Numbered from the stretch's first letter, positions 55,556-64,000 are shown. The stretch is 64,000 nucleotides of DNA from Blastopirellula marina DSM 3645 (GCF_000153105.1 NZ_CH672376.1:2946961-3010960), one strand, 5' to 3'. Translations and numbers: made by a program. Notes: generated from the sequence alone by a model not told the origin.

Positions 55556-55658
55556 TCGGCTTTGTTGGCGACGCAGACAGCGGTTTTGGCGTTTCCGATG
55601 AAACAGATTCGTCTAGACGCTTTTCCATCATGCTTCTTAAGATGATTCGGTCCGAGTA

Positions 55659-56843
55659 ATGGCAGACTCCGAATTCCCCGCCGGTGAAGATATGGCCCAG
55701 CCGATGCTCACCACCACGCGCCACGACCTGCATCCTACGCTCACTTTCAGCGAGGGAAAAACGTATAAGTGTCCTGAGGATCTGTTACGGCGGTACGACG
55801 AGCTCGTCCATGCCAAACGATCAAGTTGGACCGAACATTACAAACTGCGGCGGCTGTTGGGCTGCGGCGGACAGGGGATGGTCTTTTTGACCGAGCGCCG
55901 CGGCGCCGATGACTTCACCATTCCGTTGGCGGTCAAGGTATTCTCGCCTGAGCGCTACGAAGGAATTCACTCGTACGAAGCGGCGATGTCGCGCATCGCG
56001 CATATCGCTTCGCGCGTCGCCCAGATTCAACAGCACAACCTGCTAGAAGTCCATAACTTCCTCGATCGTCGCCGGATTCGCGTGATGGTGATGGAATGGG
56101 TCGACGGCTATGACTTGCAAGAGCTGCTCACGCCGGGCATGGTCGAACGTATTCGAGACCGCGTCACGCAAAAGCGGTGGGAATATATCAATCAGGTGAT
56201 CGTCACCAAGGGGCCGCAACAGCCCCGTTTCAAACCGGGCGTCGCCGTCGCAATCGTACGCGATTGTCTAGCGGCCCTGGCGGCGCTGCATCGCGAAGGC
56301 ATCGTCCACGGCGACGTAAAGCCGTCGAATATGATGCTGAAGCGGACCGGCACGGCCAAGCTGATCGACATCGGCTCGGCCTTTCTGATCGAATCGCCTC
56401 CGAAAGAGCGGACCTGCACTCCTTCGTACGCAGCGCCGGAAGTGCTGGAAGGGAACGAAGCGTCGCCCCGCAGCGATCTGGCGAGCTTGGGCTATGTGCT
56501 GATCGAAATGCTGGCCGGACGATCGCTGTTTGGCGGGATCAACAACTATCGCGAATTGCTAGAAGCGAAGCGTTTTCTGGCGCAGCGATTAAACGATATT
56601 TTGCCGGCCGAGGTCGCCTGCAACGAATTGCTGATGAGCTTCTGTCGCGGCCTGATCGCCCCCGACCCGATGCGCCGCTTTCCGTCGGCCGAAGACGCCG
56701 AACTCCGCAAAGGAGGCGCCGCCGCATTCCACCGTCAATTGGTCAAAGGCGACATGGCGAGCGAATACGACAACGAAATTCGCCTGTGGGTGGAAGAACT
56801 GCGCGACTTGGATGAAGAGATGGACGAGACGGTGGAAGAGTAG
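55659..56843 (+). CDS. Cytoplasmic serine/threonine protein kinase with divergent HGD motif
   Basis: 394 aa, no transmembrane helix. After about 60 residues the kinase domain begins: LLGCGGQGMVFLTE, AVKVFSP (Lys), a long insertion (residues about 150-205), VHGDVKPSN instead of HRDVKPSN, IDIGSAF instead of DFG, and CTPSYAAPEVLEG in the activation segment. The Asp and Asn of the catalytic loop are kept, so activity is likely, but the HGD change means it is a non-RD kinase, whose activity is usually not switched by activation-loop phosphorylation. A C-terminal acidic helix (ELRDLDEEMDETVEE) ends the protein. A regulatory role in stress or development is plausible. Target unknown. Confidence 0.93.
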   Translation: MADSEFPAGEDMAQPMLTTTRHDLHPTLTFSEGKTYKCPEDLLRRYDELVHAKRSSWTEHYKLRRLLGCGGQGMVFLTERRGADDFTIPLAVKVFSPERYEGIHSYEAAMSRIAHIASRVAQIQQHNLLEVHNFLDRRRIRVMVMEWVDGYDLQELLTPGMVERIRDRVTQKRWEYINQVIVTKGPQQPRFKPGVAVAIVRDCLAALAALHREGIVHGDVKPSNMMLKRTGTAKLIDIGSAFLIESPPKERTCTPSYAAPEVLEGNEASPRSDLASLGYVLIEMLAGRSLFGGINNYRELLEAKRFLAQRLNDILPAEVACNELLMSFCRGLIAPDPMRRFPSAEDAELRKGGAAAFHRQLVKGDMASEYDNEIRLWVEELRDLDEEMDETVEE

Positions 56844-56862
56844 GGGGCGCGATTCGACTCTT

Positions 56863-57870
56863 CTACGCCGCGTCGATCTCGACGCGGGTGCGGCTCTCGT
56901 AGCTCTCGTCGGCGGCCCGCATAACGCGCAGCGCACAGTCGACGTCGTTCAAGCAACTGGTGTTGCGCAGCAAGCTGGTGACGCTACGGTGAAAGAGACT
57001 GAGCATTTGCTCGCCGACGGGGCGCTCGTGATCGAGCGACTCCATATGACGGCCGGCCTCGTCAAACCAGATCAACGTCGACGGCAGGTCGACGAACGCG
57101 ACTCCATTGGCGCAGCAGACCTGCAAAGCGGCAGGGGGGCGAAACGAGGAAGCTTCGGGCCAGCGATGTTGCAAATAACTGCCAGCGCTGATCTGGGCGA
57201 TGACCGGTGAACCGCCGGTGGGTGAGTCGAACTCGACGCTCAACATCTCGTAATCGAGATTGTTATCGGCATCTTTGCGGTGCTGAACGCCGAAGACAGT
57301 TTGCGCTTCAGAGCCGACCACATAGCGGCACCAATCGACCAATTCGGCGACATGACGCTTGACGGGGCGCGGTCCAAAGCGATCGGCGGCCGCATTTTCG
57401 GGCTTCCGGATTCGCTCGTGACAAAAGAGCAACTGAGGCGCTCCGAGGCGCGTCGCGATCAATTCTTTCAAGCGAATCGTCGCCGGCGAATGCCGCCGCG
57501 GAAATTCGGCCATGAACGCGATTCCGGCCCGATCGACCGAATCGCGGAGATTGGCCGAGTTGGCGCCGGCGATTTCGAGAATCGACGTGCAATAGAAGGC
57601 TTTTCCTTCTTCGCAGGCCGCAATCAGCGGCTCGACGCCGTGCCACTGCGGGCCGAGCATCAAGACGGCCTCGATCTCGGGAGCCGCAACCAGCTTGCGA
57701 AAGCCGTTCACCGCTTTGGCGCCGATCTGCCGAGCGGCGTTTTCGGCTCTTAGCGATACTTCGTCACAGATCGATTCGACATGAAATCGATCTCCCAGAG
57801 CTAGGAGAGCCGGTCGATGACGAGAATCCCATTCTGGCCCAAGCCCGATAACACCTACTCGCAGACGCAT
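56863..57870 (-). CDS. Gfo/Idh/MocA-fold protein lacking the EKP motif
   Basis: 335 aa. The Rossmann start VGVIGLGPEWDSRHRPALLAL, followed by FHVESICDEVSLRAENAARQIG, fits the family. The segment that should contain the catalytic lysine (EKP) reads AFYCTSILEIAGAN, so the lysine is missing. This suggests a binding protein or a reaction of another type. C-terminal beta domain features are present (AQISAGSYLQHRWP, ALQVCCANGVAFVDLPSTL). No signal peptide, so cytoplasmic. It converges with the kinase gene, ends 19 nt apart. The start at 57870 has no strong Shine-Dalgarno. Its substrate is unknown. Confidence 0.87.
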   Translation of the reverse strand: MRLRVGVIGLGPEWDSRHRPALLALGDRFHVESICDEVSLRAENAARQIGAKAVNGFRKLVAAPEIEAVLMLGPQWHGVEPLIAACEEGKAFYCTSILEIAGANSANLRDSVDRAGIAFMAEFPRRHSPATIRLKELIATRLGAPQLLFCHERIRKPENAAADRFGPRPVKRHVAELVDWCRYVVGSEAQTVFGVQHRKDADNNLDYEMLSVEFDSPTGGSPVIAQISAGSYLQHRWPEASSFRPPAALQVCCANGVAFVDLPSTLIWFDEAGRHMESLDHERPVGEQMLSLFHRSVTSLLRNTSCLNDVDCALRVMRAADESYESRTRVEIDAA

Positions 57871-58264
57871 GAACTGGCCGTTTAGAATAAGACTAAGATG
57901 TTCCGCTGCTTAAGGATAGCGTTTTTGCACCATCAGGCAATGGTTGAAGGTTGGACGCACCCCGGAAGTAGGTATAGGGGAATTGCGCCGTTTTTTATAA
58001 CAGGGAAGTCCTTGCAGGTTGTAACGTCTCAGTTAAACTGTGGCGTTAATCGTGACTTTGGAAGACCCAAAACCCATGTCGCAGGAGCGCAGCACGGTTT
58101 CCCCCTTACCTAGGGCAAGGTAAAGACTGACGTCGCAGGATGTGGTTCGGACGGATCGCTTCTGACTCGAGTTCTCCTCGTAAGTTCGTCCAGGCTTTTT
58201 CCACGCCACCGGTAAATGTTTCATTACCGCTGCGCGATGTTGACAACGCACAAAGGACTTACCT
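57871..58264. other. Intergenic leader of the thioredoxin-like gene
   Basis: Nearly 400 bases with no supported gene. A possible promoter is TTGCAG (58012-58017), 16-nt spacer, TAAACT (58034-58039). Downstream the direct repeat GTCGCAGGA occurs twice (near 58078 and 58132), and between them CTTACC...GGTAAAG may form a small stem. A long leader of about 220 nt would result. I do not recognise a known riboswitch class. Confidence 0.4.
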
Positions 58265-58720
58265 ATGCATGGCGTTCTGCTCGCCGTACTGCTGCAAGCT
58301 ACCATGGCTGGTGGCGAACATGACTACCCCGCCGCTTTTCGCTCGGCTGACGAAACTGGCAAACCGCTGCTGATTCTTGTGGGAACCAATTGGTGCCCTG
58401 GTTGTGTGACGATGAAGCGTTCGGTGATGCCGTCGTTGCTTCGCAAAGGGAAACTGTCTGGCGTCGCCTACGCCGAAGTGGACGCCGATTCGCAGTCGAC
58501 TCTGGCGGGTCGGCTGATGCAGGGAGGTTCGATCCCGCAATTGATCCTCTACCGTAAGACGAAGACCGGCTGGCGTCGTTCGCTGTTGGTCGGCGCCCAG
58601 TCCGAGTCAACGGTCGAAACCCTGGTGGAACGCGCTGTCGAAATGCAAGCGTCGCAACAATCTCTCCCCGGCGAGCAAGCCGTTGTGACCGCTTCGCATT
58701 CGGAAACTGAGAGCAAATAG
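58265..58720 (+). CDS. Thioredoxin-fold protein with CPGC active site
   Basis: 151 aa. A short hydrophobic N-terminus (VLLAVLLQATMAGGE) may be a signal peptide. The thioredoxin core has LLILVGTNWCPGCVTMKRSVMP with the redox pair Cys44-Pro-Gly-Cys47, followed by YAEVDADSQSTLAGRLMQGGSIPQLILYRK, which includes the conserved cis-Pro (SIPQL). The C-terminus is a Gln/Ser/Glu-rich tail. The role is a periplasmic or membrane-side thiol reductase/oxidase. The CPGC motif is typical of thioredoxin-like oxidoreductases rather than classical Trx (CGPC). It is followed by a glycosyltransferase gene 20 nt downstream. Confidence 0.88.
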   Translation: MHGVLLAVLLQATMAGGEHDYPAAFRSADETGKPLLILVGTNWCPGCVTMKRSVMPSLLRKGKLSGVAYAEVDADSQSTLAGRLMQGGSIPQLILYRKTKTGWRRSLLVGAQSESTVETLVERAVEMQASQQSLPGEQAVVTASHSETESK

Positions 58721-58740
58721 TTGCAGCGAGAAACCGCCTG

Positions 58741-59421
58741 GTGCGAGTTTCGGTGATAACCGCGGCTTTGAATGAAGAAGCCAATATTCAAGCCGCGGTC
58801 GGTTCGGCGCAAGCTGCTGGCGCTGATGAAATCATCGTCGTCGATGGTGGAAGCGCCGATGCGACCATCGCGTTGGCGACGCAAGCGGGCGCGACCCTGA
58901 TTCATTCTCCCCCGGGTCGTGCGATTCAACAAAATGCAGGCGTCGCCGCATCCAGCGGCGACGTGCTGCTTTTCTTACACGCCGACTGTCGGCTTGCGGC
59001 CGAATCGATCTCGCAGATTCGTCAGCGGGACGACGGCTTTGTCTTCGGCGCGTTTCGCCAAAAAATTGACGCGGCGCCAATCCTCTATCGACTAGTCGAA
59101 TGGGGAAACGACCTGCGGATTCGCTGGCTGGGATTGCCGTATGGAGATCAGGCGATCGCCGTCCGTCGAGCGGCCTTCGAACAAGCGGGACAATTTGCCA
59201 ACGTCCCATTTCTGGAAGACTATCTGCTATCGCGAAAACTGCGGCGGCAGCATTGGCCGACGCTTTTGCCGGGCCCCGTGATCACATCGGCGCGACGCTG
59301 GCGCAAGCAGGGCGTGATTCGGCAAACCCTTTTGAACTGGCGCCTATTGGCCGCCTATCACCGCGGCGTTCCGCTCGAGGAGTTGGCCGCGCGCTATCGA
59401 CGGCACGATCAGCCGAAGTGA
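58741..59421 (+). CDS. Family 2 glycosyltransferase, TIGR04283-like
   Basis: 226 aa from a GTG. GT-A fold motifs: VSVITAALNEEANIQAAVGSA, DEIIVVDGGSADATI with the nucleotide-binding Asp, FLHADCRL (DxD-like), LPYGDQAIAVRRAAFEQAGQF, and PFLEDYLLSRKLRR. The GDQAIAVRR and LEDYLL pair is characteristic of the TIGR04283 family, which is associated with arsenosugar biosynthesis. The usual companion (a TIGR04282-type nucleotidyltransferase-like partner) is not in this window, so the pathway assignment is weak. It lies 20 nt after the thioredoxin-like gene, possibly co-transcribed. Confidence 0.85.
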   Translation: MRVSVITAALNEEANIQAAVGSAQAAGADEIIVVDGGSADATIALATQAGATLIHSPPGRAIQQNAGVAASSGDVLLFLHADCRLAAESISQIRQRDDGFVFGAFRQKIDAAPILYRLVEWGNDLRIRWLGLPYGDQAIAVRRAAFEQAGQFANVPFLEDYLLSRKLRRQHWPTLLPGPVITSARRWRKQGVIRQTLLNWRLLAAYHRGVPLEELAARYRRHDQPK

Positions 59422-59435
59422 CCCGAGTTCTCTCG

Positions 59436-59449
59436 GTAGCCCGAGGCGC
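59436..59449 (+). repeat. Fragment of the dispersed repeat, plus orientation
   Basis: GTAGCCCGAGGCGC, matching the left half of the repeat core at 47797 and facing the inverted copy at 59621-59648. Confidence 0.7.
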
Positions 59450-59620
59450 ACCTTTTGAAGCCATTTCCATGGTTGGCCGCGATAACTCCGCAATCGGGGC
59501 GGCGCAGCCGTAGGAAGCATCTGTTCCCCGTAAGCAGTTCAGGGCATTTCGTCATTTCAAACGGTGCAGCGACTAGCGAAATAAGTCCGACCGCGGCCCG
59601 GTGATGCGAAGTTTTCAACC

Positions 59621-59648
59621 GCATTCCCTCGGCTCGCGCCTCGGGCTA
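59621..59648 (-). repeat. Dispersed repeat core, minus orientation
   Basis: Read on the minus strand: GTAGCCCGAGGCGCGAGC then CGAGGGAATGC. It differs from the copy at 47798-47826 at one base. Together with the plus-orientation fragment at 59436 it forms an inverted pair about 170 bp apart in the gap between the glycosyltransferase and CheX genes. Confidence 0.85.
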
Positions 59649-59698
59649 CGATGGTTGAATCGAGCCTAGATCCGGACCGGATGTCATTCTGCTCTTGC

Positions 59699-60226
59699 TT
59701 ATAGACGTAAGAATGACATGCTGACGCTCATCAAGCGATCTTCCAGCATCACCGCTTCTGGGTCGGCGTTTTCAAAGGTAGCGCTGACGAACTCTAGTCC
59801 GCGTGCGAACGCCATTTGGTACCCTTCGCCAACGATCACCGAGGGAACGGTAATTCCTTGGAAGGCCCACGGGCTTCGCGCGAGTTTCGATTTAATGCCG
59901 CCGCAAATAATGTTGGTTAGTTCGCCGGCTCCGTCGACAACTTGCGACGTCAACTTGCCGAACTCGTCCTGCAGCAGTCCTTCGACCGCTTTGATCACCA
60001 ATCGCTCTGACATGTTTACGGTGATGAAACCGGAAACCTTGCCATGCACGCCGATGATGCCGGTGACTAGGCCTTTTTCACCCATCGGCACTGCGGCGAC
60101 GCCGACGCAGCGCGCCGTCATGTTGCACATCGAAAGTGCGCCGCTGACCGATTCGATAACGGCCTGCGTTAAGGTTGGATCGGTGCAGGTAAAGCTGGCC
60201 GAGCTATTTGCTTCTGCTGTCGCCAT
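59699..60226 (-). CDS. CheX-like chemotaxis phosphatase-family protein
   Basis: 175 aa. Contains the CheX/FliY-type helix DGAGELTNIICGGIKSKLA (residues about 97-115), in which Glu and Asn are the phosphatase residues that attack phospho-CheY in related proteins. Other segments fit the CheC/CheX fold: LTQAVIESVSGALSMCNM at the start, GLVTGIIGVHGKVSGFITVNMSERL, and AFQGITVPSVIVGEG. No chemotaxis genes are near, so it is a stand-alone modulator. The second helix with E-x-x-N seen in CheC is absent, as in CheX. The start has no strong Shine-Dalgarno. Confidence 0.86.
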   Translation of the reverse strand: MATAEANSSASFTCTDPTLTQAVIESVSGALSMCNMTARCVGVAAVPMGEKGLVTGIIGVHGKVSGFITVNMSERLVIKAVEGLLQDEFGKLTSQVVDGAGELTNIICGGIKSKLARSPWAFQGITVPSVIVGEGYQMAFARGLEFVSATFENADPEAVMLEDRLMSVSMSFLRL

Positions 60227-60387
60227 GATTGGTCGCCGCCGTCGATGGTGCTTGAATTGTGGTCAATTCGCGGCTTGCTTTGGCCGCACAATTCCAGAAA
60301 AGTATTCGCTACGATTAAGGATTGAAGCGGAGAATCAACCGCGAACGTCCGTTTTCTGAAAGGTCAATTCCGCCGAAACTCGTAGAA

Positions 60388-60514
60388 ATGCCGCGATCGA
60401 CAAAATTGGAACGCTGGCAATGGTTTCGCGATCGTATTTCGCGTGAATCGTCAGAGCAATCGTTTCAATCGCACCTTGCGAGTCCCCGCATGCAACGGCC
60501 TTCCCAGCGGCGTA
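60388..60514 (+). pseudogene. Possible remnant of an IS66-type accessory (TnpA/HTH) gene
   Basis: Low-confidence. ATG 60388 opens MPRSTKLERWQWFRDRISRE, which resembles the start of the small HTH ORF found in IS66-type elements. In the next frame the bases read SIAPCES...TAFPAAY, stop, RW, which resembles the SIA-FC-E-x-FY-W block of the same small ORFs. Two frames are needed and the end runs into the antisense sigma-54 gene. If real, it is a decayed copy. Other bases of 60227-60514 hold no gene. Confidence 0.25.
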
Positions 60515-62554
60515 CTAGCGCTGGATCGTCGTATTGGGACGAAGTTGATAGCGACGAATCTTGCGATCGAGCGTCGATCGTTCGATTCCTAGAATGCTGG
60601 CCGTGCGACTTTTGTTCCAGCCGGTCGACTCCAGCGTCAACGCAATATGGCGACGTTCGACTTCCGCCAACGAAGCCGGCTCATACACATCCGAGAGGGA
60701 AATATTGTCCGCGGTGTCTCCCGAGGTCGCCAAGTTCGACAGCGCCAAATCGTCGATCTCGATCCGTTCTCCCTGCGCCAATACGACCGCTCGCTCGATC
60801 ACATTCTTCAGTTCGCGCACGTTGCCGGGCCAGCGATACTTTTTCATGTGTTCGTAAGCAGCTTGCGTAAAACCAAGCAACTTGCGGCCGGTCTCGGCGT
60901 TGTACTTTTCCAGAAAGTGACTCGCCAGTTCGACGATGTCTTCGGGGCGCTTGCGGAGCGGGGGAGCGGTGATCTCGACTACGCGCAAGCGGAAATAAAG
61001 ATCGCGGCGGAACCGTCCCCGCTCGACTTCTTTTTCCAAGTCGCGATTGGTCGCGGCGATCACGCGCACATCGACCTGCACCGGCTCGCTGCCGCCGACG
61101 CGTTCAAAGGGATGGCCTTCGAGGACGCGCAAAAACTTGGCTTGAATCGCTTCACTCATTTCGCCGATTTCGTCGAGCATCAGCGTGCCGTTATGCGCTG
61201 CTTCAAACTTCCCCATCTTGCGATCGGTAGCGCCGGTAAACGCGCCTCGTTCGTGACCGAACAACTCGCTTTCCAACAACGATTCGGAAAGCGCGGCGCA
61301 GTTCAAGCAGACGAACGGCCCTTTCTTGCGGGGGCTGGCGAAGTGGACCGCGCGGGCGACCAATTCTTTGCCGACGCCGCTTTCGCCGCAAATCAGCACC
61401 GTCGCTCGGCTGGGCGAAGCGCGGGCGATTTGCTGCTGCAGCGACATGATCAACGGGCTACGACCGACGATCTGGCTTTCGGCCCCCAGCTTCTTGCGCA
61501 GTTCGTCAATCTCGACCTGCGTTTGGGAGATCGTCTCGGTCAGTTCGAGCTGGCGGCCGAGATTCTTGAGCGCCAGCGCGACGTTATCGGCCACGGCCAA
61601 CGCAAACTCAAGGTCATCGGGATCGGGGATTCGTCCGGCGTCGGTCGAGTAAAGATGGACCACGCCGATCGCGCGGCCATCCTGACGAATCGGCGCACAG
61701 AGGACGCTGGTCGCGTGGATGTCTCCTTTGCTATCGCGAATGCCGAAGCGACTATCGTCCATCACGTTGCGGGCCAGCACCGCTTCTCCTTCACGCAGCA
61801 CGGTGTTGGCCAAGAAACGCGAGACGCGGTGATAGTTCGGTCCTTTGTCGGCGCGCGAGGCGATCAGTTCGAGATCCTTTTCGGTCGCGATACCTTTGTG
61901 ACTGCGCGGCAACAGCAGCACGGCTCCGGCGTCGATGCTCGTGCACTCAAACAGCCCTTCCAGCGCCAGATTGGCGACCGCGGTAATGTCGGTCTGGTTG
62001 GCGAGATCAAACGCCAACTTACACAACAACGTCGCCGCTTTACCCACCTTGGGGATCGTCGATGCGTCAGTCTCTTTGCTGACTTCCACCGCTTTGAGGA
62101 ACTTGGTTTCTCCGCGGCGATGCGTGATTGTGGTCGGTTCGGCGATGTCGAGAACGTGCTCCCCTTCATCCACCGTGCGAAACGTCGAAGGATCGTTTTG
62201 CGTGACATCGTTGAAAAGATGGGCGCTGCTGCCAGATCCGTCCGGAAAGGCGGTATTCAGATCCTGGACAAACGCCAACTGCATGCTGGCGATCCGAATG
62301 ACCTGGCCAAAATCGAGTTGCCAGTCCCCCCGAATCGGATTTTCCCCGACAACCGTCCCATTGCGAGAGTCGAGATCGCGCAAAATCCATTCCCCCTCCG
62401 AGAGGAATATCTCCGCATGATAACGACTGCAACGGTCATCCTTGATCACAATTTGGTTGGTCGGCGCACGACCGATCGTGACCGTATGACCCGGTACGAG
62501 ACGAAAAACGTCGGTCCAATTCGAACCTTCTCGGATAATCAAAAAGGCGACCAT
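60515..62554 (-). CDS. Sigma-54-dependent transcriptional activator with FHA and GAF sensor domains
   Basis: 679 aa. Residues about 1-97 form an FHA domain: [25 protein letters not shown] and [15 protein letters not shown], with the phosphothreonine-binding Arg, Ser and Asn pattern. A GAF-like domain lies at about 165-330 ([19 protein letters not shown]). The AAA+ domain (about 365-600) has Walker [23 protein letters not shown] with the GAFTGA loop that contacts sigma-54, Walker [13 protein letters not shown] and [14 protein letters not shown] Fis-type HTH ends the protein ([26 protein letters not shown]). FHA in place of a receiver suggests control by a Ser/Thr kinase, and kinase genes are nearby. 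Divergent from the DUF1598 gene. Confidence 0.96.
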   Translation of the reverse strand: MVAFLIIREGSNWTDVFRLVPGHTVTIGRAPTNQIVIKDDRCSRYHAEIFLSEGEWILRDLDSRNGTVVGENPIRGDWQLDFGQVIRIASMQLAFVQDLNTAFPDGSGSSAHLFNDVTQNDPSTFRTVDEGEHVLDIAEPTTITHRRGETKFLKAVEVSKETDASTIPKVGKAATLLCKLAFDLANQTDITAVANLALEGLFECTSIDAGAVLLLPRSHKGIATEKDLELIASRADKGPNYHRVSRFLANTVLREGEAVLARNVMDDSRFGIRDSKGDIHATSVLCAPIRQDGRAIGVVHLYSTDAGRIPDPDDLEFALAVADNVALALKNLGRQLELTETISQTQVEIDELRKKLGAESQIVGRSPLIMSLQQQIARASPSRATVLICGESGVGKELVARAVHFASPRKKGPFVCLNCAALSESLLESELFGHERGAFTGATDRKMGKFEAAHNGTLMLDEIGEMSEAIQAKFLRVLEGHPFERVGGSEPVQVDVRVIAATNRDLEKEVERGRFRRDLYFRLRVVEITAPPLRKRPEDIVELASHFLEKYNAETGRKLLGFTQAAYEHMKKYRWPGNVRELKNVIERAVVLAQGERIEIDDLALSNLATSGDTADNISLSDVYEPASLAEVERRHIALTLESTGWNKSRTASILGIERSTLDRKIRRYQLRPNTTIQR

Positions 62555-62937
62555 CAGGAAATTTAAATGCCGTCCCTTGCTTTTTCAGCGTAAGTGCTTA
62601 CCAGAAAAAAACTTAAGCCATCTACCGAGATCCTCGGCGGCCGTTGCAGCGCTGGTTTATTAAATTATAGGTAACTTCGCTCTCCAAGGACGAGGCGGCA
62701 ATTTCCTGGCGAATAATTCAATTCCGTAGAACTTGGGTAACTTGGCGGACGTTTTCTTGCAAATACCGCAGTCCGGAACTATCGTAAGTTTGTGTAGTTT
62801 CTTGCCCTCCTGTCGAATTTCGCCGCGGAGGGGACGCTCACTCTTCAGATTCCTTCTCGGGTTCTCCGGGAACCAATACGCAAGTCAGACGCTTTGGGTG
62901 CACGTCATTTTCGCCAGCATCCCTCAGGAGTTTCGCA
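62555..62937. other. Divergent intergenic region
   Basis: About 380 bases between the sigma-54 activator start and the DUF1598 gene. A weak sigma-70-like candidate is TTGCAG (62644-62649), 16-nt spacer, TATAGG (62666-62671) on the plus strand. No -24/-12 (GG-N10-GC) site stands out by eye. Confidence 0.4.
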
Positions 62938-64000
62938 ATGATTCGGACCGTGAGTTATCTTTCCACTAAATCTCTGCTATTGCTAGTGGTTACGGCGTTA
63001 GCCGTTCCGACAGCAGCGATGGCAGGGCACCAGAACTTCCGCTCCAATTCGGTCGGTGGTATCTCGATCGACGCCCAAGGGGTCGTGGGTCTGGCCAGCG
63101 TCGATTCGCAGCGGATGCTGCGGGCCGAAATGGTGAAAGCGTTAGAGAAGGCCCCCGGCGAACTTAACGCACCGACCGAGATGCGGAAAGTGTCGCTGCG
63201 TGGTTTGAACGCGGCCATCAAAGACGCCCAAGAGAACAACCTGGGCGTGCTTCCGGACGAAGTGAAATACCTGGCCGGTCTGCAACGCATCGAATATGTC
63301 TTCGTCTATCCCGAAGAGAACGATATTGTTTTGGCCGGTCCCGGCGAAGGCTGGACAGTTGACGATCACGGCGCCGTCGTCGGCGTGACGACCGGCCGAC
63401 CGGTCTTGCTGCTGGAAGACCTGGCCGTCGCTCTGCAATCAGTCGACAATGCTCGCAACGGCGGCATTACTTGCTCGATCGATCCGACCCAACAAGGTCG
63501 CGTCAACTTCAAACAATACATGAGCAACGTGACGCGTGCGTCGCAGATGTCTCCGGCCTTGGTTCAAGGCATCGAACGAGCGATGGGGATGCAGGACGTC
63601 ACCGTCCAAGGCGTTCCGCAAACGAGCCACTTCGCTCGCGTGCTGGTCGGCGCCGACTACCGCATGAAGCGAATCGCGATGGGACACGACAAGGCCCCGG
63701 TTCGCGGTTTGAAGAGCTTTGTTGAAACGGCCTCGGTCGCAGTGCTAAATGCAAACGCCGCGCCTCGTTGGTGGTTGGCCTGCAATTATGAACCGCTCGC
63801 CAAAAGCGAAGATGGCCTGGCCTGGCAATTGCGTGGCCCCGGCGTCAAAGCGATGACCGAAGACGAGATCATCACCGCGGACGGCAAGGTCCAACAGACC
63901 GGCAAAGAAGGCTTGGCCGCCAAAGCTTGGGCCGACAAGATGACCGCGAATTACGAAGAGCTGTCAGGCGAAGACAAGATCTTCGGCGAACTGCGCAACA
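62938..64000 (+). CDS. DUF1598-type exported protein (partial, runs off the window)
   Basis: At least 354 codons, open to the window edge. The ATG is fixed by AGGAG 7 nt upstream. A signal peptide ends near AAMAGHQ. The mature part carries the planctomycete DUF1598 pattern: SNSVGGISIDAQGVVGLA, PTEMRKVSLRGLNAAIKD, LGVLPDEVKYLAGLQRIEYVFVYPEENDIVLAGPGEGW, and GRPVLLLEDLAVALQSV. Further on ITCSIDPTQQGRVNFKQYM and VRVLVGADYRMKRIAMG-like segments appear. Function of the family is unknown; it is probably envelope-associated. The C-terminus is not visible here. Confidence 0.9.
   Translation, partial: MIRTVSYLSTKSLLLLVVTALAVPTAAMAGHQNFRSNSVGGISIDAQGVVGLASVDSQRMLRAEMVKALEKAPGELNAPTEMRKVSLRGLNAAIKDAQENNLGVLPDEVKYLAGLQRIEYVFVYPEENDIVLAGPGEGWTVDDHGAVVGVTTGRPVLLLEDLAVALQSVDNARNGGITCSIDPTQQGRVNFKQYMSNVTRASQMSPALVQGIERAMGMQDVTVQGVPQTSHFARVLVGADYRMKRIAMGHDKAPVRGLKSFVETASVAVLNANAAPRWWLACNYEPLAKSEDGLAWQLRGPGVKAMTEDEIITADGKVQQTGKEGLAAKAWADKMTANYEELSGEDKIFGELRN

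Noticed and set aside
60647-62566. 639-codon plus-strand ORF
   Set aside because: Antisense of the sigma-54 activator, whose Walker, GAFTGA and HTH motifs are unmistakable.

Overview
The window looks like a chromosome segment from a planctomycete of the Pirellulaceae type (Blastopirellula/Bremerella-like). This rests on gene content: a DUF1559 prepilin-like protein, a DUF1598-type protein, very large PQQ-propeller proteins, Hanks-type Ser/Thr kinases with planctomycete-style accessory segments, a CheX-like protein, and a MoxR-DUF58-BatA-VWA operon. Genus is inferred, not shown.

Layout. 1-2.3 kb: 3' end of an rRNA operon (23S, spacer with two hairpins, 5S, terminator). 2.7-6.4 kb: Trm112-type methyltransferase, Maf, RluA-type pseudouridine synthase, membrane Ser/Thr kinase. 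6.4-18.0 kb: an eight-gene minus-strand operon with a TolQ/ExbB-like channel, two ExbD/TolR proteins, a membrane protein, a terpene-cyclase-fold repeat protein, a 1113-aa PQQ-propeller membrane protein, a solute-binding-like protein and an unknown exported protein. This looks like a proton-motive-force-driven envelope machine. 18.2-19.4 kb: tRNA-Phe with a near-consensus promoter and a terminator, a decayed small reading frame, and an HU-like protein. 19.7-24.3 kb: a second giant exported PQQ/TPR protein.

24.6-42.9 kb is a long plus-strand, largely translationally coupled cluster: MoxR, DUF58, BatA/VWA, a VWA/glutamine-amidotransferase-like protein split by an apparent frameshift, a coiled-coil membrane protein, a low-complexity Q/K/E/P-rich protein, two exported proteins, then three trypsin-fold/PDZ proteins. 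Only the first of these three keeps the catalytic triad. A plausible reading is an envelope assembly or quality-control system built around a MoxR chaperone.

43-47 kb: sugar-phosphate isomerase-like protein, Tat-exported Gfo/Idh/MocA oxidoreductase and DoxX-like membrane protein. 47-53 kb: an accessory, gene-poor stretch with dispersed repeats. It holds a three-gene unit (unknown 117-aa protein, XRE-type HTH protein, VOC protein) behind a near-perfect sigma-70 promoter flanked by two identical palindromic 9-mers, which resembles an autoregulated toxin-antitoxin-like cassette. A DUF423-like membrane protein, a small lipoprotein and a DUF1559 pseudopilin follow. 53-64 kb: MATE transporter, 2-hydroxyacid dehydrogenase, soluble Ser/Thr kinase, Gfo/Idh-fold protein without the usual EKP motif, thioredoxin-like protein, TIGR04283-like glycosyltransferase, CheX, a sigma-54 activator with FHA and GAF domains, and a DUF1598-type exported protein cut by the window edge.

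All function calls come from reading motifs and gene order. No database search was run.
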